DNA from: CAVZLD01 sp964522605
GTDB lineage: Bacteria; Planctomycetota; Planctomycetia; Pirellulales; Pirellulaceae
Direction of reading: 5' to 3'
Assembly: GCA_964522605.1 (NCBI GenBank)
Contig: CAZFWV010000291.1
Location: forward strand, 1-8,788
DNA: 8,788 nucleotides
Shown here: positions 7,434-8,788 of the stretch, piece by piece
How the letters are laid out: each line of letters begins with the position of its first letter
Numbering within the stretch: position 1 is the first letter of the stretch
Translations under genes and position numbers: made by a program
The notes under the pieces: generated by a model
Databases searched by the model: none
What the model saw: only the letters and a program-made list of their open reading frames with translations
Told to the model about the DNA's origin: nothing

Positions 7434-8702
7434 TTATTGATCGACGTTGGCGCCGACGACCTCTTCAACTTGCTCATATCGATACGGCTGTGCTCGATCG
7501 GGCAAACATGTGACGTGGTCGAGAACCAGGCGTTTCCCCTCTTTCGCCACGACTGCAGCTGCAGTCTTGTCATTCTGGAGAGTTACGTTGCGGAGTTCTA
7601 CCGTACCAAACCGTGTTAAATCGAGCAGTGGCTGTCCGGTACGATCCTCCTTCAGTGCAAGCGTAACGTCCTCCAATACCAGGTGGAACTGACGCTCTTT
7701 GTCGCCCCTTACGCGGATCGGTTGCTCGACGCGTGTGGCCGTAATGTGATGGAAGCGAATTCGCTTCGCCGGCTGGCCTTTTTGCCATAGTCCGCGCTCG
7801 ATATCGTAACCGTAAACAAACCCGACGTTGTCAATGGTGATGTCTTCGATCAGCCAATTGTCGCTCGGTAACTTCGGGTTTCGATCAAGCGGGGCGAAAT
7901 GGACAAACGCGGATAACATGTTCTGACGTTGACTGACTTGGTGTTGGTATTCACCGGGCCCCCAGATCCGACAGTTTCGGACTGTTAGATTGACGCATCC
8001 AAACCGAAAGCCGTTACAAGATGAGTTGAGCTGGCAGCCGGTAATCAGGAATCCCGTATTGTCACAACCGGCAATGCAATCATCGCCAGTTCGGAAGTTA
8101 CAGTCCGTGACTTGAAAATCCCGACACGCCTGCGCGTGCAGCCCATCGTGTCCCCCGAGAACAGTCACCTTCTCGATCTCGGCATTTTGGCTATCACGAC
8201 AGAGAATTGCATAGTTGCCGATCCCACGCATCGTCAGATTGCGAATTCGGATGTCCCGACAGCCGATCAGCAACAATCCATGTGGTCCACGAAACCCTTC
8301 TTCACCATTCGGGTTGCGACAATTGACTCCGTCGATTTCTCCTGGCCCATGGATATGGATGTTTCGCTCGTTTCTTGCCTCAATGAATGCGTCCTGCCAT
8401 TGTCCCTTTCCATAGTCACGGAAGTCCTCGCTTCCCCTTAGCACGGCTCCCTCTTCCAGCTTCAGCGTCACATTACTTTTCAGGACAAGTCCTCCGCTCA
8501 GGAAAAGACCGCGGGGAATCGTGACCGTGCCACCGCCAGATCCTGCTGCAGTATCAATCGCGGCTTGAATTGCAGCCGTGTCCAATTGGTCATCGGCTGC
8601 TACGGCACCAAACTGTGTGATCGAATGGTCGGCAGCAGACGCATCGGCGATCCCAAACACGAGCAGCAAGCAGAGCCTAAACGCACTGTTTCTCAAAAAC
8701 AT
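7434..8702 (-). CDS. Secreted GH28-type (polygalacturonase-like) parallel beta-helix protein
   Basis: A 422-residue exported protein with a Sec signal peptide, probable cleavage after ADASA near residue 23. ITQFGAVAADDQLDTAAIQAAIDTA (28-52) and GGGTVTIPRGLFLSGGLVLKSNVTLKLEEGAVLRGS (56-91) are the standard opening of GH28/pectate-lyase-superfamily beta-helices. Repeated N-x-x-I/V turns through residues 110-400 form the helix coils. GH28 hydrolases cleave polygalacturonan or related uronic-acid or rhamnosyl links with three aspartates. GDD is present at 206-208, and HDG at 185-187 replaces the usual NTD. The later Gly-His-Gly catalytic histidine motif appears as NGFRFG (230-235), and no clear R-I-K motif is seen. 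Activity on ordinary polygalacturonan is therefore doubtful; it may be a divergent hydrolase, a lyase-like enzyme or a binding protein. The length is normal for a single-domain member. ATG at 8702 fits both the signal peptide and the AGGAG upstream. Confidence 0.87.
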   Translation of the reverse strand: MFLRNSAFRLCLLLVFGIADASAADHSITQFGAVAADDQLDTAAIQAAIDTAAGSGGGTVTIPRGLFLSGGLVLKSNVTLKLEEGAVLRGSEDFRDYGKGQWQDAFIEARNERNIHIHGPGEIDGVNCRNPNGEEGFRGPHGLLLIGCRDIRIRNLTMRGIGNYAILCRDSQNAEIEKVTVLGGHDGLHAQACRDFQVTDCNFRTGDDCIAGCDNTGFLITGCQLNSSCNGFRFGCVNLTVRNCRIWGPGEYQHQVSQRQNMLSAFVHFAPLDRNPKLPSDNWLIEDITIDNVGFVYGYDIERGLWQKGQPAKRIRFHHITATRVEQPIRVRGDKERQFHLVLEDVTLALKEDRTGQPLLDLTRFGTVELRNVTLQNDKTAAAVVAKEGKRLVLDHVTCLPDRAQPYRYEQVEEVVGANVDQ

Positions 8703-8710
8703 GAATTGCT

Positions 8711-8715
8711 CTCCT
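8711..8715 (-). promoter_or_regulatory. Shine-Dalgarno site of the GH28-type gene
   Basis: AGGAG lies eight bases before ATG 8702, an ideal spacing. It supports that start together with the signal peptide. Confidence 0.8.
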
Positions 8716-8738
8716 AACGGAAGATTGTGTTGGGCAAG

Positions 8739-8769
8739 ATTAAACCAGAATGTGATGGGAGTTTCGCAA
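8739..8769 (-). promoter_or_regulatory. Possible extended -10 promoter for the GH28-type gene
   Basis: TTTAAT (8739-8744) is a 5/6 match to the -10 box and is preceded by TGG, giving an extended -10. A weak -35-like TTGCGA (8764-8769) lies 19 bases upstream, longer than ideal. The leader would be about 30 bases. Confidence 0.3.
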
Positions 8770-8788
8770 GTAATGCCGCCGGTTGATC

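Noticed and set aside
7551..7566. Perfect 16-base palindrome GACTGCAGCTGCAGTC
   Set aside because: It lies inside the GH28 coding region and is produced by a Thr-Ala-Ala-Ala-Val codon run; no regulatory context is visible.
1..8788. Defence system, biosynthetic cluster or mobile element
   Set aside because: No transposase, integrase, nuclease, helicase, toxin or synthase signature was found on either strand.

Overview
This 8.8 kb window looks like a planctomycete chromosome or metagenome scaffold, probably of the Pirellulales type. I infer this from gene style, not from a marker. The strongest sign is a very large secreted protein in which a degenerate methyltransferase-like domain precedes PQQ-type beta-propeller repeats. 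A polygalacturonase-like secreted parallel beta-helix protein, an SLC13 permease with RCK_C domains, and widely spaced genes fit the same picture. All four recognisable genes lie on the minus strand, so transcription runs from right to left.

In transcription order: (1) 8702-7434 is a GH28-type secreted beta-helix protein with a clear signal peptide and Shine-Dalgarno site. (2) 7394-6051 is an open frame whose body is the C-terminal part of a DUF389 (TIGR00341-like) membrane protein. Its N-terminal membrane core is missing, and about 145 bases of unrelated sequence link it to the GH28 stop codon. (3) 6050-5679 is a 372-base gap with a strong inverted repeat and a possible promoter. (4) 5678-1785 is the 1297-residue secreted methyltransferase-like/PQQ-propeller protein. 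(5) 1784-1472 is an intergenic stretch with a 100-N assembly gap. GCCTCCA heptamer repeats flank that gap on both sides, so the true length of the spacer is unknown. (6) 1471 to the left edge is an SLC13-family transporter cut off by the window; it is one uninterrupted frame of 490 codons.

The genes do not form an obvious pathway. The spacers are long, apart from the GH28/DUF389 junction, and the parts are a secreted carbohydrate-active protein, a secreted propeller protein and an anion or dicarboxylate permease. That mix is compatible with polysaccharide use, but I see no tight operon, mobile element, tRNA, rRNA or CRISPR array. The points most worth a second look are the DUF389 truncation and its junction, the repeat-collapsed gap, the unusual architecture of the large protein with its His/Cys motifs, and the GH28-like protein's missing catalytic histidine motif.
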